Part shown: piece after piece, positions 9,028 to 16,807 of the stretch
How the letters are laid out: every line of letters starts with the position of its first letter
Numbering within the stretch: the stretch's first letter is position 1
From: Methyloversatilis thermotolerans
Lineage (GTDB): Bacteria; Pseudomonadota; Gammaproteobacteria; Burkholderiales; Rhodocyclaceae
Length of the DNA: 64,000 bases
Reading direction: 5' to 3'
Assembly: GCF_000372885.1 (NCBI RefSeq)
Contig: NZ_KB889967.1
Span: 186,001 to 250,000, forward strand
Position numbers and translations under genes: made by a program
Notes under the pieces: model-generated
The model's database searches: none
Seen by the model: only the letters and a program-made list of their open reading frames with translations
What the model was told of the DNA's origin: nothing

Positions 9028-9744
9028 ATGTATACCGCATCCGGAACATTGGACCGCGACCAGCTGGCGAAACACTATGCACCTCTGGTCAAGCGCATTG
9101 CCTACCACCTGATGGCCAAGTTGCCGGCCAGCGTTCAGGTCGAAGACATCATCCAGAACGGCATGCTGGGCTTGCTCGACGCGATGAGCCGCTACGAGGA
9201 AGGCCTGGGCGCACAGTTCGAAACCTACGCCGTGCAGCGCATCCGTGGCGCGATGCTGGATGGCTTGCGCGAGAACGATTGGTTGCCGCGCAGTCTGCGG
9301 CGCGACATGCGACGCATCGAAACCGCCATTCACACGCTTGAGCAGAAGAACGGTCGCCAGCCGACCGAGGGCGAACTTGCCGATTCGCTGGGCCTGCCGC
9401 TTGCCGAGTACCAGAAGATGCTGCAGGAGGCGCGGGGCTATCAGCTCGTTTATTTCGAGGACTTCACCGATGGCGACGACGACGACTACCTCGATCGCCA
9501 CAGCGTCGGCACCGAAGATCTGGATCCGCTCGAGCGCCTGCTGGACAAGAACATGCGCGACGTGCTGGTGCGCGCCATCGGCGATCTTCCCGAGCGCGAA
9601 AAGACGGTCATGGGGCTCTACTACGAGGAGGATCTGAACCTGCGCGAGATCGGGGAAATACTCGGCGTGTCCGAGTCGCGAGTATGTCAGCTACACAGTC
9701 AGGCCATCGCTCGTCTGCGCAGCCGCATCGCCAGCCGCGCCTGA
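9028..9744 (+). CDS. fliA: RNA polymerase sigma-28 factor FliA
   Basis: FliA directs RNA polymerase to late flagellar and chemotaxis promoters. At 238 residues the length is standard. Visible parts are region 2 (about 25-95: PLVKRIAYHLMAKLP, then VEDIIQNGMLGLLDAM and QFETYAVQRIRGAMLD), region 3 (LPRSLRRDMRRIE) and region 4 with a helix-turn-helix near the end (LREIGEILGVSESRVCQLHS). The ATG at 9028 has GAGGACG upstream. Its antagonist flgM is encoded 2.8 kb away on the other strand, behind what looks like a FliA-dependent promoter. motC follows after 10 bases. Confidence 0.97.
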   Translation: MYTASGTLDRDQLAKHYAPLVKRIAYHLMAKLPASVQVEDIIQNGMLGLLDAMSRYEEGLGAQFETYAVQRIRGAMLDGLRENDWLPRSLRRDMRRIETAIHTLEQKNGRQPTEGELADSLGLPLAEYQKMLQEARGYQLVYFEDFTDGDDDDYLDRHSVGTEDLDPLERLLDKNMRDVLVRAIGDLPEREKTVMGLYYEEDLNLREIGEILGVSESRVCQLHSQAIARLRSRIASRA

Positions 9745-9754
9745 GCGTCATCCA

Positions 9755-10519
9755 ATGGCGAGCCGCGTGGACAGACTGAGTCTGGTCGGCCTGGCCGTCG
9801 GCCTGGCCGCCATACTGGCGGGGCAGTTGCTGGAGGGCGGAAGCCTGTCCTCGCTGTTCCAGCCGGCCGCTCTGGTGATCGTGCTGGGGGGGACGCTGGG
9901 GGCTACGATGGTGCAGACCCGTTACCCCATCTTCATGCGCGGCATACGGATGCTGCGCTGGGCCTTCCTGTCTCCGCAGCAACGCCCTGACGACATGATC
10001 CGCAGGCTTGTAGCCTGGGCCCAGTTGTCCCGCCGCGAGGGCATTCTGGCGCTCGAGAAGCACGTCGGCAACGAACGCGATCCTTTTTTCCGCAAAGGGG
10101 TGCAGTTGCTGGTCGACGGGGCAGACGCGCAGCGACTGCGCGAGGTGATGGAAGTCGAGATCACCACCTACGAGAACACCATGCGCCAGGCAGCACGCGT
10201 GTGGGATTCCGCCGCCGGCTATGCGCCGACGATAGGCATACTGGGGGCGGTGCTCGGGCTCATTCACGTGATGGAGAACCTGGCCGACCCGACGCGTCTG
10301 GGCGCCGGTATAGCAACTGCCTTCGTCGCCACGATATATGGCGTGGGCAGCGCCAACCTCATTTTCCTGCCGATCGGCCGCAAGCTGCAGATGCATGTCA
10401 CGCAGCTCATCGCGGTGCGTGACATCTTCGTCGACGGCCTGGTCGGCATCGCCAATGGCGACAATCCGCGCATCATCGAAGGCCGCCTGCTCGGCTATGT
10501 TGCCGAGGTGCCGGAGTGA
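9755..10519 (+). CDS. motC: Flagellar motor stator protein, MotA/MotC family
   Basis: Stator A-subunit that forms the ion channel with a MotB-type partner and transmits force to the rotor. The 254 residues contain four predicted membrane helices: two at the N-terminus (about 8-30 and 36-56) and two after a large cytoplasmic loop. The third helix carries YAPTIGILGAVLGLIHVM, the conserved region with the functionally important proline. FliA-adjacent and overlapping motD by four bases (GTGA), as in the pseudomonad motC-motD pair, so the motC symbol is preferred over motA. Whether a second motAB stator exists elsewhere cannot be seen here. Confidence 0.92.
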   Translation: MASRVDRLSLVGLAVGLAAILAGQLLEGGSLSSLFQPAALVIVLGGTLGATMVQTRYPIFMRGIRMLRWAFLSPQQRPDDMIRRLVAWAQLSRREGILALEKHVGNERDPFFRKGVQLLVDGADAQRLREVMEVEITTYENTMRQAARVWDSAAGYAPTIGILGAVLGLIHVMENLADPTRLGAGIATAFVATIYGVGSANLIFLPIGRKLQMHVTQLIAVRDIFVDGLVGIANGDNPRIIEGRLLGYVAEVPE

Positions 10520-11358
10520 GTGCTCCGAGGCGGCGGCGGTACGTGCCGGATTCCGACGAGAATCACGACCGTTGGATGGTGTCCTATGCGGATCTTGTGA
10601 CCTTGCTGTTCGCTTTCTTCGTCGTGATGTACGCGATTTCTCAAGTGAACGAAAGCAAGTACCGGGTGTTGAGTGCGTCGCTGAATACCGCCTTTTCAGC
10701 CAATGACCGGATTCGCCTGATCGAGGTACCTGACGGGGCCGCCCAGGACCAGCGGATGCAGATCGAGCTGGAACAACTGCGCCAGGCACGTGCCGCACAG
10801 AAGGAGCAGGAGAGGCGGGAGCGGGCCGAGCGTGCCTCGACCGAACTGCGCGAGGCCTTGTCTGCTTTGACGCGCGAAGGTCAGGCGACGGTCACCGAAG
10901 GGGCGTTGGGCATCACGGTGGATCTCGATGCGAACTTCCTGTTCGGCAGCGGCGAGGCCTCCTTGCAGCCTGCCGCTCGCGACATCGTTGCGGCGATCGC
11001 CGGGGTGCTGCTTTACACCGACTTTCCGCTGGTGGTCGAAGGTCACACCGACAGCGTTCCGGTATCGGGGCCCCTGCAATCCAACTGGGCACTTTCCGCG
11101 CTGCGTGCAGCGTCCGTCGTCCAGGTGTTCCAGGAGCGCGGCATTCTCCCCGCGCGGCTCACTGCGGCAGGTCTTGCCGATCAGCGGCCGGTTGCCGGCA
11201 ACGATACGGAACAGGGCAGGGCGCGGAATCGGCGCGTGTCCATACGGATCGAAACCTATCCGCAGGACAGGCCTGTCATGCCGCCGGGCGAGCGACCGGA
11301 TGCAGGGCCGGCGGCTATTCCGGACGGAGCCCTGGGCTCCAGCTTCCCAAGGCTTTGA
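10516..11358 (+). CDS. motD: Flagellar motor stator protein MotD (MotB family)
   Basis: Stator B-subunit: one N-terminal membrane helix with the ion-binding aspartate, a periplasmic linker and a peptidoglycan-binding OmpA-like domain. In this 280-residue protein the helix reads WMVSYADLVTLLFAFFVVMY, with D26 the expected ion-carrying residue. A charged coiled-coil-like stretch (about 80-120) follows, then the OmpA domain with EGHTDSVPVSG and NRRVSIRIE. GTG start at 10516 overlaps the motC stop. The C-terminal tail after the OmpA domain is Pro/Gly-rich and unconserved. Confidence 0.94.
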   Translation: MSAPRRRRYVPDSDENHDRWMVSYADLVTLLFAFFVVMYAISQVNESKYRVLSASLNTAFSANDRIRLIEVPDGAAQDQRMQIELEQLRQARAAQKEQERRERAERASTELREALSALTREGQATVTEGALGITVDLDANFLFGSGEASLQPAARDIVAAIAGVLLYTDFPLVVEGHTDSVPVSGPLQSNWALSALRAASVVQVFQERGILPARLTAAGLADQRPVAGNDTEQGRARNRRVSIRIETYPQDRPVMPPGERPDAGPAAIPDGALGSSFPRL

Positions 11359-11374
11359 GCGCGCGTGGCCGACC

Positions 11375-11947
11375 TCAGCGTCCGCCGGGGGGAGGTCCGC
11401 CGCGATCACGACGACCGCGCCCCTCGGCGCTGCCGGGGCCGCTGCCACCGCCATTCGTCGCGAGACCTGAGTAGAGGGCGGGAACGGTCCCCGGCAGCAG
11501 GCGATCCGCGGTCTTGCGCTGGTCGGGATCGAGGCCTTCGTACAGTGCGGAGGCCGCTTCCGCGATATCTTCCATGGCACTCAGCCGGTTGCGCACCACG
11601 TCGACCTTGCGCTGGATCTGCTTGACCGCATCGACACGTGTCACCGGACGCGGATCCATGCGGTACTGGTCGGCCATCAATGCACCGATGGCTTCGCGAT
11701 AGCTTTCCCACAGTACCTGCTGGCGCGCGCTCAACGACAGTCGCTGTTCCACGTCCGAGAGCTGGGCTTGAAGGGCGTCCCGCGGATTCATCGCGGCTGC
11801 GCCGCCGTCCTCCCGCATGTCACCGCCGCCGGCACCGGGCGGTCCGCGCCGTCCTTCGCGCTCGCCGTCGTCCGGAGGCGAGCCGGCACACGCGCCGAGC
11901 AGAACAGTCAGGGAAACGAGGCAGAGACGAGTGCGAACTGATGACAT
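11375..11947 (-). CDS. Spy/CpxP-like (LTXXQ) lipoprotein
   Basis: Putative periplasmic chaperone-like lipoprotein of 190 residues. The N-terminus MSSVRTRLCLVSLTVLLGAC is a lipoprotein signal with lipobox LLGAC. A Gly/Arg/Glu-rich linker (about 25-55) follows. The helical body has two LTXXQ-like elements, RLSLSARQQVLWESY and LYEGLDPDQRKTADRLLP, as in the Spy/CpxP family. The tail is Gly/Arg/Pro-rich. The start at 11947 is chosen because it begins the signal peptide; longer frames upstream are not protein-like. It converges on motD with a 16-base gap. A flagellar role is not established; the family usually responds to envelope stress or metals. Confidence 0.72.
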   Translation of the reverse strand: MSSVRTRLCLVSLTVLLGACAGSPPDDGEREGRRGPPGAGGGDMREDGGAAAMNPRDALQAQLSDVEQRLSLSARQQVLWESYREAIGALMADQYRMDPRPVTRVDAVKQIQRKVDVVRNRLSAMEDIAEAASALYEGLDPDQRKTADRLLPGTVPALYSGLATNGGGSGPGSAEGRGRRDRGGPPPGGR

Positions 11948-12054
11948 GATGTGAAGGCGACATGAAGACCTGCACATCCTGGCGGATGGTGGCAAACGCA
12001 GTATGAGCGTGGGTGAAGGCCGGTTTGCGCCGTGTAAGCGCGTGTTGCGGCGCT

Positions 12055-12549
12055 TCAGGCGCTGCCGAAGGAGCGGCGGCTGGTACGGGTGTGCGCCTGA
12101 CCGTCGGGCCCGTAGGTCGAGGCCTGTTCGGCAGCGGACATGAGCACCGCGAGAGCCTGTTTGCTGGCTTTCATCTGGGCGCGGATGAGCGCCCCGTTGC
12201 GCACATTGGCATCGTGCGCTTCCTGCGCAAGCGTGATCAGGTCGCGAAACGACCTGGCGCACTGTGCCCAGTCCGGACCACTGGCAAACAGCGATTCGAT
12301 CACTTCGCGGCTCGGGCGTATGCCGATGCGGGCGAGCAGGGCCGATCTGGCGTCACCCAGTTGCGCGAGCCGGCCATAGGCCTCGGATTTGCGGGCCGCC
12401 AGTACCGGAAGCGTATCCACGTCGCCCGCCTCCAGCGCCTGTCTCTCCTGCTGGAGGTGGCCGAGGGCGGTACGCAGCATCGAAACTTCCTCGGTCATCA
12501 GTGTGCCGAGGCGGGCGGACACCTGGGAGGCCAGTTCCGGAGACAGCAT
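12055..12549 (-). CDS. flgN: Flagellar export chaperone FlgN
   Basis: FlgN is the cytosolic chaperone for the hook-filament junction proteins FlgK and FlgL, whose genes are in this window. The 164-residue, almost fully alpha-helical protein fits the family (EEVSMLRTALGHLQQERQAL near the start; the C-terminal region NVRNGALIRAQMKASKQAL holds the usual substrate-binding helix). It lies seven bases downstream of flgM on the same strand, the standard flgM-flgN arrangement, so it should share the sigma-28 promoter described upstream of flgM. Confidence 0.88.
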   Translation of the reverse strand: MLSPELASQVSARLGTLMTEEVSMLRTALGHLQQERQALEAGDVDTLPVLAARKSEAYGRLAQLGDARSALLARIGIRPSREVIESLFASGPDWAQCARSFRDLITLAQEAHDANVRNGALIRAQMKASKQALAVLMSAAEQASTYGPDGQAHTRTSRRSFGSA

Positions 12550-12556
12550 GGTTCGA

Positions 12557-12871
12557 TCAGGTGGCCGGCCGCGCGCTCAACATCTGGCGCACGCTTTCGA
12601 TCAGGCTGTCGGCAACACGATCCGCATTCACCTTGAAGCGGCCATCGGCGATCGCCTGCTTGATTTCCTCGACGCGGGCGCTGTCCACCACCGGTACGTT
12701 GGCGATCGTGGATTCCAGTTCGCGCAGTCGCGACGAGGTGCCCGAAATGTCGACCTGCGCGCCGGGCGCCGTCGTGGCGGATGTGGCACTGGTCGAGCTG
12801 CTGCCGTTGGTGCTGCGGGTGGCTGAAGTACCCGTGGTACCCAGCGGTTTTCCAGTTCCGTCGATTTTCAC
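12557..12871 (-). CDS. flgM: Anti-sigma-28 factor FlgM
   Basis: FlgM binds and holds FliA inactive until it is exported through the completed hook-basal body. The 104-residue protein has the family layout: VKIDGTGKPLG at the start, a low-complexity Ser/Thr/Ala linker (about 10-45), then the FliA-binding helices (VDSARVEEIKQAIADGRFKV, followed by NADRVADSLIE). I chose GTG at 12871 because AAAGGG lies six bases upstream and the family starts with MKI; an in-frame ATG at 12886 would add five residues but lacks a ribosome site. It is followed by flgN. Confidence 0.9.
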   Translation of the reverse strand: MKIDGTGKPLGTTGTSATRSTNGSSSTSATSATTAPGAQVDISGTSSRLRELESTIANVPVVDSARVEEIKQAIADGRFKVNADRVADSLIESVRQMLSARPAT

Positions 12872-12902
12872 GATGAACCCTTTCATAAGACGTTCGAACG
12901 GT

Positions 12903-12929
12903 GTAACGACGCACGTCGAGAAAACTTTA
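12903..12929 (-). promoter_or_regulatory. Sigma-28 (FliA) promoter of flgM-flgN
   Basis: On the minus strand TAAAGTTT (12929-12922) is a perfect match to the sigma-28 -35 consensus. An 11-base spacer (12921-12911) precedes GTCGTTAC (12910-12903), which matches five of eight positions of GCCGATAA. Transcription would start near 12896, about 25 bases before the GTG of flgM. This fits the usual feedback in which FliA drives its own inhibitor. Confidence 0.8.
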
Positions 12930-13023
12930 GAACTTTTTGTAGGGAGTCGTCCTACACGGCACTCCACCGCCGACTATACCAACTATCGCCACCAGTACGG
13001 GTGCGCAAGATCACTGCTTCAGT

Positions 13024-13716
13024 TCAGTACACAACCTCGACTATTCCGCCTGCGCGTGCGACGCCGCTGACTACCTGGCCGCCGCCGGTCCTCACCTGCA
13101 CGGTCTGTCCGGGTTGCGCGGCGGCAAGTGCGCGGCCGTCGTGGCTGATCGAGAAGCCCGTACCCCGTGCGAGCAGTTTCACGATCTGTCCCGACTGTAC
13201 CGCCACCGGCGCCTTCAGCCAGTCCGCACGCAAAGGCTGTCCCGCAGCCATTGCGACGTTGACCGACAGGCCAAGCGCCTGCCGTGCGTCAATGATCATA
13301 TTGGGTGGCAGCTCGGTCAGATCGCCGCGCATCGGCGCGATGTCGCCTTCGCCGACCACCTGTCCCCGCCCCAAGGCTCGCGCCGCGACCAGATATTCCC
13401 CTTCCACGCGGACGCGGGCCGGCACGAAGATCGTCCAGCTTGAGCCACTCAGGCATCTCACACCGACGTTTATCCGCCCCCACGCTCGCGCGCCGCTAGG
13501 CAGGAAAGCGTCCATCTGCTTGCATGCGCCCAGCGCAAGTCGCGGGTCGGCCTGCCCGATCTCGATGCTGATCTGTCCCGGCAGGCCGGCGGTCTGTTGA
13601 GCGAGCAACTGTTGAACGGCACTTCGCACGGGGTCCTGCACGTTCTGGCCGACAGCGCTGGCGCTCGCGAACAAGCACAGCATGGAAAGGAACATGGAAA
13701 GGAAAATTCGCAGCAT
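13024..13716 (-). CDS. flgA: Flagellar P-ring assembly chaperone FlgA
   Basis: FlgA is a periplasmic chaperone needed for FlgI to polymerise into the P ring. The 230-residue protein starts with a Sec signal (MLRIFLSMFLSMLCLFASAS, residues 1-20) and has the C-terminal SAF-like domain (PMRGDLTELPPNMI, then PLRADWLKAPVAVQSGQIV). The ATG at 13716 is preferred over one three codons upstream because AGGAG (minus strand, ending at 13726) is nine bases from it but directly abuts the earlier one. It is divergent from flgB and upstream of flgM on the same strand; the gap to flgM contains the separate sigma-28 promoter. Confidence 0.93.
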   Translation of the reverse strand: MLRIFLSMFLSMLCLFASASAVGQNVQDPVRSAVQQLLAQQTAGLPGQISIEIGQADPRLALGACKQMDAFLPSGARAWGRINVGVRCLSGSSWTIFVPARVRVEGEYLVAARALGRGQVVGEGDIAPMRGDLTELPPNMIIDARQALGLSVNVAMAAGQPLRADWLKAPVAVQSGQIVKLLARGTGFSISHDGRALAAAQPGQTVQVRTGGGQVVSGVARAGGIVEVVY

Positions 13717-13758
13717 CGTGATCATCTCCTGATGGATGACTGATTCGAACACGTGCTG

Positions 13759-13774
13759 TGCACGAAGCATGCCC
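13759..13774 (-). promoter_or_regulatory. Candidate sigma-54 promoter for flgA
   Basis: On the minus strand GGGCATG-CTTC-GTGCA has GG (13773-13772) and GC (13761-13760) separated by exactly 10 bases. It matches five of seven and four of five positions of TGGCACG-N4-TTGCA. The predicted start is near 13748, leaving a leader of about 30 bases that includes the AGGAG ribosome site of flgA. The match is moderate. Confidence 0.4.
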
Positions 13775-13970
13775 GGATAAGAGAGGAATAAGCCGTGCAC
13801 TTCTCGGCCGCCTTCTTCGGTGCCATCGCCCGTGAACCGTACCGTGTTCGCGCCGACGTTTGCCCTGGCCCGCCCGTGCTCGATGCGGCAAGCCTTGCCG
13901 GCAATACCCGTCATCCCGGCGGAAAGACGGGGTGCTAGCGGCGCTTTTTTGCCGATCGAGGGGCGGGAGT

Positions 13971-13985
13971 GCCACTTAAAGTGGC
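13971..13985. repeat. Perfect inverted repeat upstream of flgB
   Basis: GCCACTT (13971-13977), one central A, AAGTGGC (13979-13985): a 7-bp perfect palindrome. It ends at the base before the sigma-54-like element of flgB. The size and symmetry suit a dimeric DNA-binding protein; alternatively it is a small hairpin. No T run follows, so it is not a terminator. Confidence 0.6.
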
Positions 13986-14001
13986 TGGCACGATCGCTGC
14001 A
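13986..14001 (+). promoter_or_regulatory. Sigma-54-like element overlapping the flgB leader
   Basis: TGGCACG-ATCG-CTGCA has GG (13987-13988) and GC (13999-14000) exactly 10 bases apart and only one mismatch to TGGCACG-N4-TTGCW. However, transcription would start near 14012, four bases before the flgB ATG and after the GGGAGGG ribosome site (14004-14010), so a transcript from here would lose that site. It may be a real promoter giving a near-leaderless mRNA, a binding site with another role, or chance. Confidence 0.4.
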
Positions 14002-14015
14002 ATGGGAGGGACATC

Positions 14016-14429
14016 ATGCCGACCACACCTCTTGACCGACTGCTCAACCTGCCCCAGACCGCGCTGGGTGTGCGCGCTGCACGCCAGCAGACGCTGGCAT
14101 CGAATATCGCCAACGCGGATACGCCGCACTACAAGGCCCGCGACATGGATTTCAAGGCGGCGCTCCAGACGGCGCTGGGCGGGGGGCTTTCCGGCGGCCC
14201 GGTGGAACTGGCACTCACGTCGAACCGGCACATCGGCGCGAAGGGCGGCAATGCGATGGACAAGACGCTGCTGTACCGCACCGAAACGCAATCAAGTGTC
14301 GATGGCAACACGGTGGACCTCGATGTCGAGCGTGCGGCATTCGCGGAGAACTCGGTGCATTACGAGGCGCTGATCAACTTCATCAATGGCCGTCTGCGCA
14401 CCATGCAGCAGGCGATACAGGGCCAGTAG
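14016..14429 (+). CDS. flgB: Flagellar proximal rod protein FlgB
   Basis: FlgB forms part of the proximal rod. The 137-residue length is normal. The N-terminal signature [20 protein letters not shown] matches FlgB, and the C-terminus has the [15 protein letters not shown] helix typical of rod proteins. GGGAGGG lies five bases before the ATG. First gene of the flgBCDEFGHIJ operon. Confidence 0.96.
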   Translation: MPTTPLDRLLNLPQTALGVRAARQQTLASNIANADTPHYKARDMDFKAALQTALGGGLSGGPVELALTSNRHIGAKGGNAMDKTLLYRTETQSSVDGNTVDLDVERAAFAENSVHYEALINFINGRLRTMQQAIQGQ

Positions 14430-14448
14430 GCGACAGGAGGACAGAGCA

Positions 14449-14868
14449 ATGCCCACGACAGGAAACATGTTCAATGTGTTCGGCATCGCAGGCTCGGCGC
14501 TGACCGCGCAGTCGGTGCGACTGAACACCACCTCCAGCAACCTTGCCAACGCCGACTCTGTGGTGACGGCAAATGGCCAGCCCTACCGTGCAAAGCAAGT
14601 GGTGTTCGAGATGAAACCTCTTGCCGAGGGCGGCGACGCAAATGGTGTGCGCGTCACCCAGATCGTCGAGAGCGCAGCGCCGATGCGGACCACCTTTGAT
14701 CCCAACAATCCGGCCGCCGACGCCGATGGCTATGTACAGATGCCCAACGTCAATGTGGTCGAGGAAATGGTGAACATGATTTCCGCATCCCGTTCCTACC
14801 AGAACAATGCGGAAATGATGAATACCGCCAAACAACTGATGCTCAAGACCCTGTCCATCGGACAGTAA
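14449..14868 (+). CDS. flgC: Flagellar proximal rod protein FlgC
   Basis: Rod protein of 139 residues. It begins [20 protein letters not shown] with the SSNLANADS motif of the rod/hook family, and ends with the conserved [20 protein letters not shown] followed by a helix. The ATG at 14449 has AGGAGG nine bases upstream; the frame extends further 5' but that part is not conserved. It lies 19 bases after flgB and 10 before flgD. Confidence 0.96.
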   Translation: MPTTGNMFNVFGIAGSALTAQSVRLNTTSSNLANADSVVTANGQPYRAKQVVFEMKPLAEGGDANGVRVTQIVESAAPMRTTFDPNNPAADADGYVQMPNVNVVEEMVNMISASRSYQNNAEMMNTAKQLMLKTLSIGQ

Positions 14869-14878
14869 GGAGATAGCC

Positions 14879-15553
14879 ATGGCCGTCAGCAGCACTTCCA
14901 GCAGCAGCAACATATACAGCTCGCTCAACAGCACGAGTACAACCAAGGAGACATCCGAGCTGGAAGAGGCACAGAACCGCTTCCTCACCCTGCTGACCAC
15001 CCAGCTCAAGCTGCAGGATCCCTTGAATCCCATGGATAACGCGCAGGTGACGTCCCAGCTTGCCCAGATCAGCACGGTCGATGGCATCACCAAGCTCAAC
15101 GAAACTCTCGAGAAACTGATGTCCAGCACCAGTGACAGCCAGCATCTGCAGGCTGCCGCACTGGTGGGCCACGCGGTGCTGGTCGAAGGCTCTGATCTGA
15201 GGCTTGTCGAAGGTCAGTCCATGGGCGGGATCGAGCTCGCGAGCGACGCCGACAGCGTGGTCGTCACCATCAAGGGTGCAAACGGCGTCGTGGTGCGGGA
15301 GCTGTCGCTGGGCGATCAGGAAGCGGGCATCGTCGAATTTGCCTGGGACGGCAAGGACGCATCTGGCACGGCGGTTGCTCAGGATGGTTCGTACTCGTTT
15401 TCCGTCAAGGCTGTGCAAAGCAACAAGACCGTGGTCGCAACACCTCTTGAACTGACCGTGGTCAACAGCATCGAGCGCAGCAACGGAACGACGAAACTGG
15501 ATGTGGGCCAGAAGGATCTGGTTTCGCTGAACGACATCAAGCAGATCTACTGA
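14879..15553 (+). CDS. flgD: Flagellar hook cap protein FlgD
   Basis: FlgD is the scaffold that caps the growing hook and is needed for FlgE polymerisation. At 224 residues it has a Ser/Thr-rich start, then the conserved N-terminal part (ETSELEEAQNRFLTLLTTQL, KLQDPLNPMDNAQVTSQLAQ), a beta domain and a FlgD Ig-like region (IVEFAWDGKDASGTAVAQDG). AAGGAG precedes the ATG at 14879. It sits between flgC and flgE. Confidence 0.96.
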   Translation: MAVSSTSSSSNIYSSLNSTSTTKETSELEEAQNRFLTLLTTQLKLQDPLNPMDNAQVTSQLAQISTVDGITKLNETLEKLMSSTSDSQHLQAAALVGHAVLVEGSDLRLVEGQSMGGIELASDADSVVVTIKGANGVVVRELSLGDQEAGIVEFAWDGKDASGTAVAQDGSYSFSVKAVQSNKTVVATPLELTVVNSIERSNGTTKLDVGQKDLVSLNDIKQIY

Positions 15554-15567
15554 TCGGGAGTTGAATC

Positions 15568-16788
15568 ATGGCTTTTCAGCAGGGTTTGTCGGGACTGAAC
15601 ATCGCGTCCAAGGCGCTGGATGCGATCAGCAACAACGTGGCCAACTCGACCACCGTCGGCTTCAAGCAGTCGCAGGCACTGTTTGCCGACATCTACGCGA
15701 CGACGCTTGGAGGCGGAACGCAGGCCCAGATCGGTATCGGTGCCCGCATCAATGGCGTTGCCCAGCAGTTCTCGCAGGGCAACATCACGGTGACCGACAA
15801 CCCTCTGGATATGGCCATCAATGGCGAAGGTTTCTTCCGGGTGACCAACAACGGCGAGGTGCTGTACTCACGCAACGGCCAGTTCAACGTCGACAAGGAC
15901 GGCTACATCGTCAACGCTTCCGGCTATCGCGTTACCGGCTATGGCACCGATGCCAATGACAACATCGTCATTACCGCTCCGATTGATCTTCAGGTTGGCG
16001 ACGCCCTGATGAGTGCGGATCCGAAGGTGACCAGCGAGGCCGCTATCTCGGTTACCTTAGATTCTCGTCTGACGCCGCCGACCACGACACCATTCTCGAC
16101 CACCGATACATCCAGCTTCTCGTACTCGACTTCGCTGACAACCTACGATTCGCTGGGCAATCCTCATGTGCTCGGCATGTACTTTGTCAAGACTGCTACC
16201 GCCAACCAGTGGGAGCTCTACACCACGCTCGATGGAGGTGCCGCGGCCGGTCCGACCAACGTCACCTTCACGTCGTCCGGCGCTTTGAGCATGGTCCCGA
16301 GCACGGTCGCCCAGTCCTTCCCGATCACCACCGGTGCGGTGTCGCCGCTCGCTTTCACGCTCGATCTCGCGAACTCGAAGCAGTTCGGAGCCGCATTCAG
16401 TGTCGACGCAGTATCGCAGGACGGCTACACGTCCGGTCGCCTGTCCGGCCTGACTGTGTCCCCCGAGGGCATCGTTCAGGGCCGCTATACGAACGGACAG
16501 TCGCGCAATCTCGGTCAGGTCGTGCTGGCCACCTTCCAGAATCCCGACGGCATGGTTCAGCTCGGCAGCAACGCGTGGGCGGAAACCTCGTTCTCCGGTC
16601 CGCCCGCTGTCGGCACGCCGGGCACCGGTTCGCGCGGCGGGTTGCAGCCGGGCGCGGTCGAGGACTCGAATGTGGATCTGACCGCCGAGCTGGTGGACAT
16701 GATCACGCAGCAGCGCGCATACCAGGCTAACGCACAGTCGATCAAGACCCAGGACCAGATCCTGCAGACGCTGGTGAATCTGCGCTGA
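15568..16788 (+). CDS. flgE: Flagellar hook protein FlgE
   Basis: FlgE polymerises into the hook, the universal joint between rod and filament. The 406-residue protein has the N-terminal coiled-coil segment (LSGLNIASKALDAISNNVAN), the region around NPLDMAINGEGFFRV, a central surface domain, and the C-terminal conserved segment (EDSNVDLTAELVDMITQQRA, YQANAQSIKTQDQILQTL). GGGAG precedes the ATG. Co-directional with flgD (14-base gap) and flgF. Confidence 0.97.
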   Translation: MAFQQGLSGLNIASKALDAISNNVANSTTVGFKQSQALFADIYATTLGGGTQAQIGIGARINGVAQQFSQGNITVTDNPLDMAINGEGFFRVTNNGEVLYSRNGQFNVDKDGYIVNASGYRVTGYGTDANDNIVITAPIDLQVGDALMSADPKVTSEAAISVTLDSRLTPPTTTPFSTTDTSSFSYSTSLTTYDSLGNPHVLGMYFVKTATANQWELYTTLDGGAAAGPTNVTFTSSGALSMVPSTVAQSFPITTGAVSPLAFTLDLANSKQFGAAFSVDAVSQDGYTSGRLSGLTVSPEGIVQGRYTNGQSRNLGQVVLATFQNPDGMVQLGSNAWAETSFSGPPAVGTPGTGSRGGLQPGAVEDSNVDLTAELVDMITQQRAYQANAQSIKTQDQILQTLVNLR

Positions 16789-16807
16789 CGCGCGCTGAGG
16801 AAAAGCC

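Larger units (their letters stand above)
13717..14015. other. Divergent flgA/flgB control region
   Basis: This 299-base region separates flgA (minus) from the flgB operon (plus). It contains a sigma-54-type element for flgA, a perfect 7-bp palindrome and a sigma-54-like element directly before flgB, each listed separately. The rest shows no open frame or other clear structure. Confidence 0.6.

Noticed and set aside
12887-12967. N-terminal extension of FlgM
   Set aside because: It would cover the sigma-28 promoter and lacks similarity to FlgM; a start at 12871 or 12886 is better.
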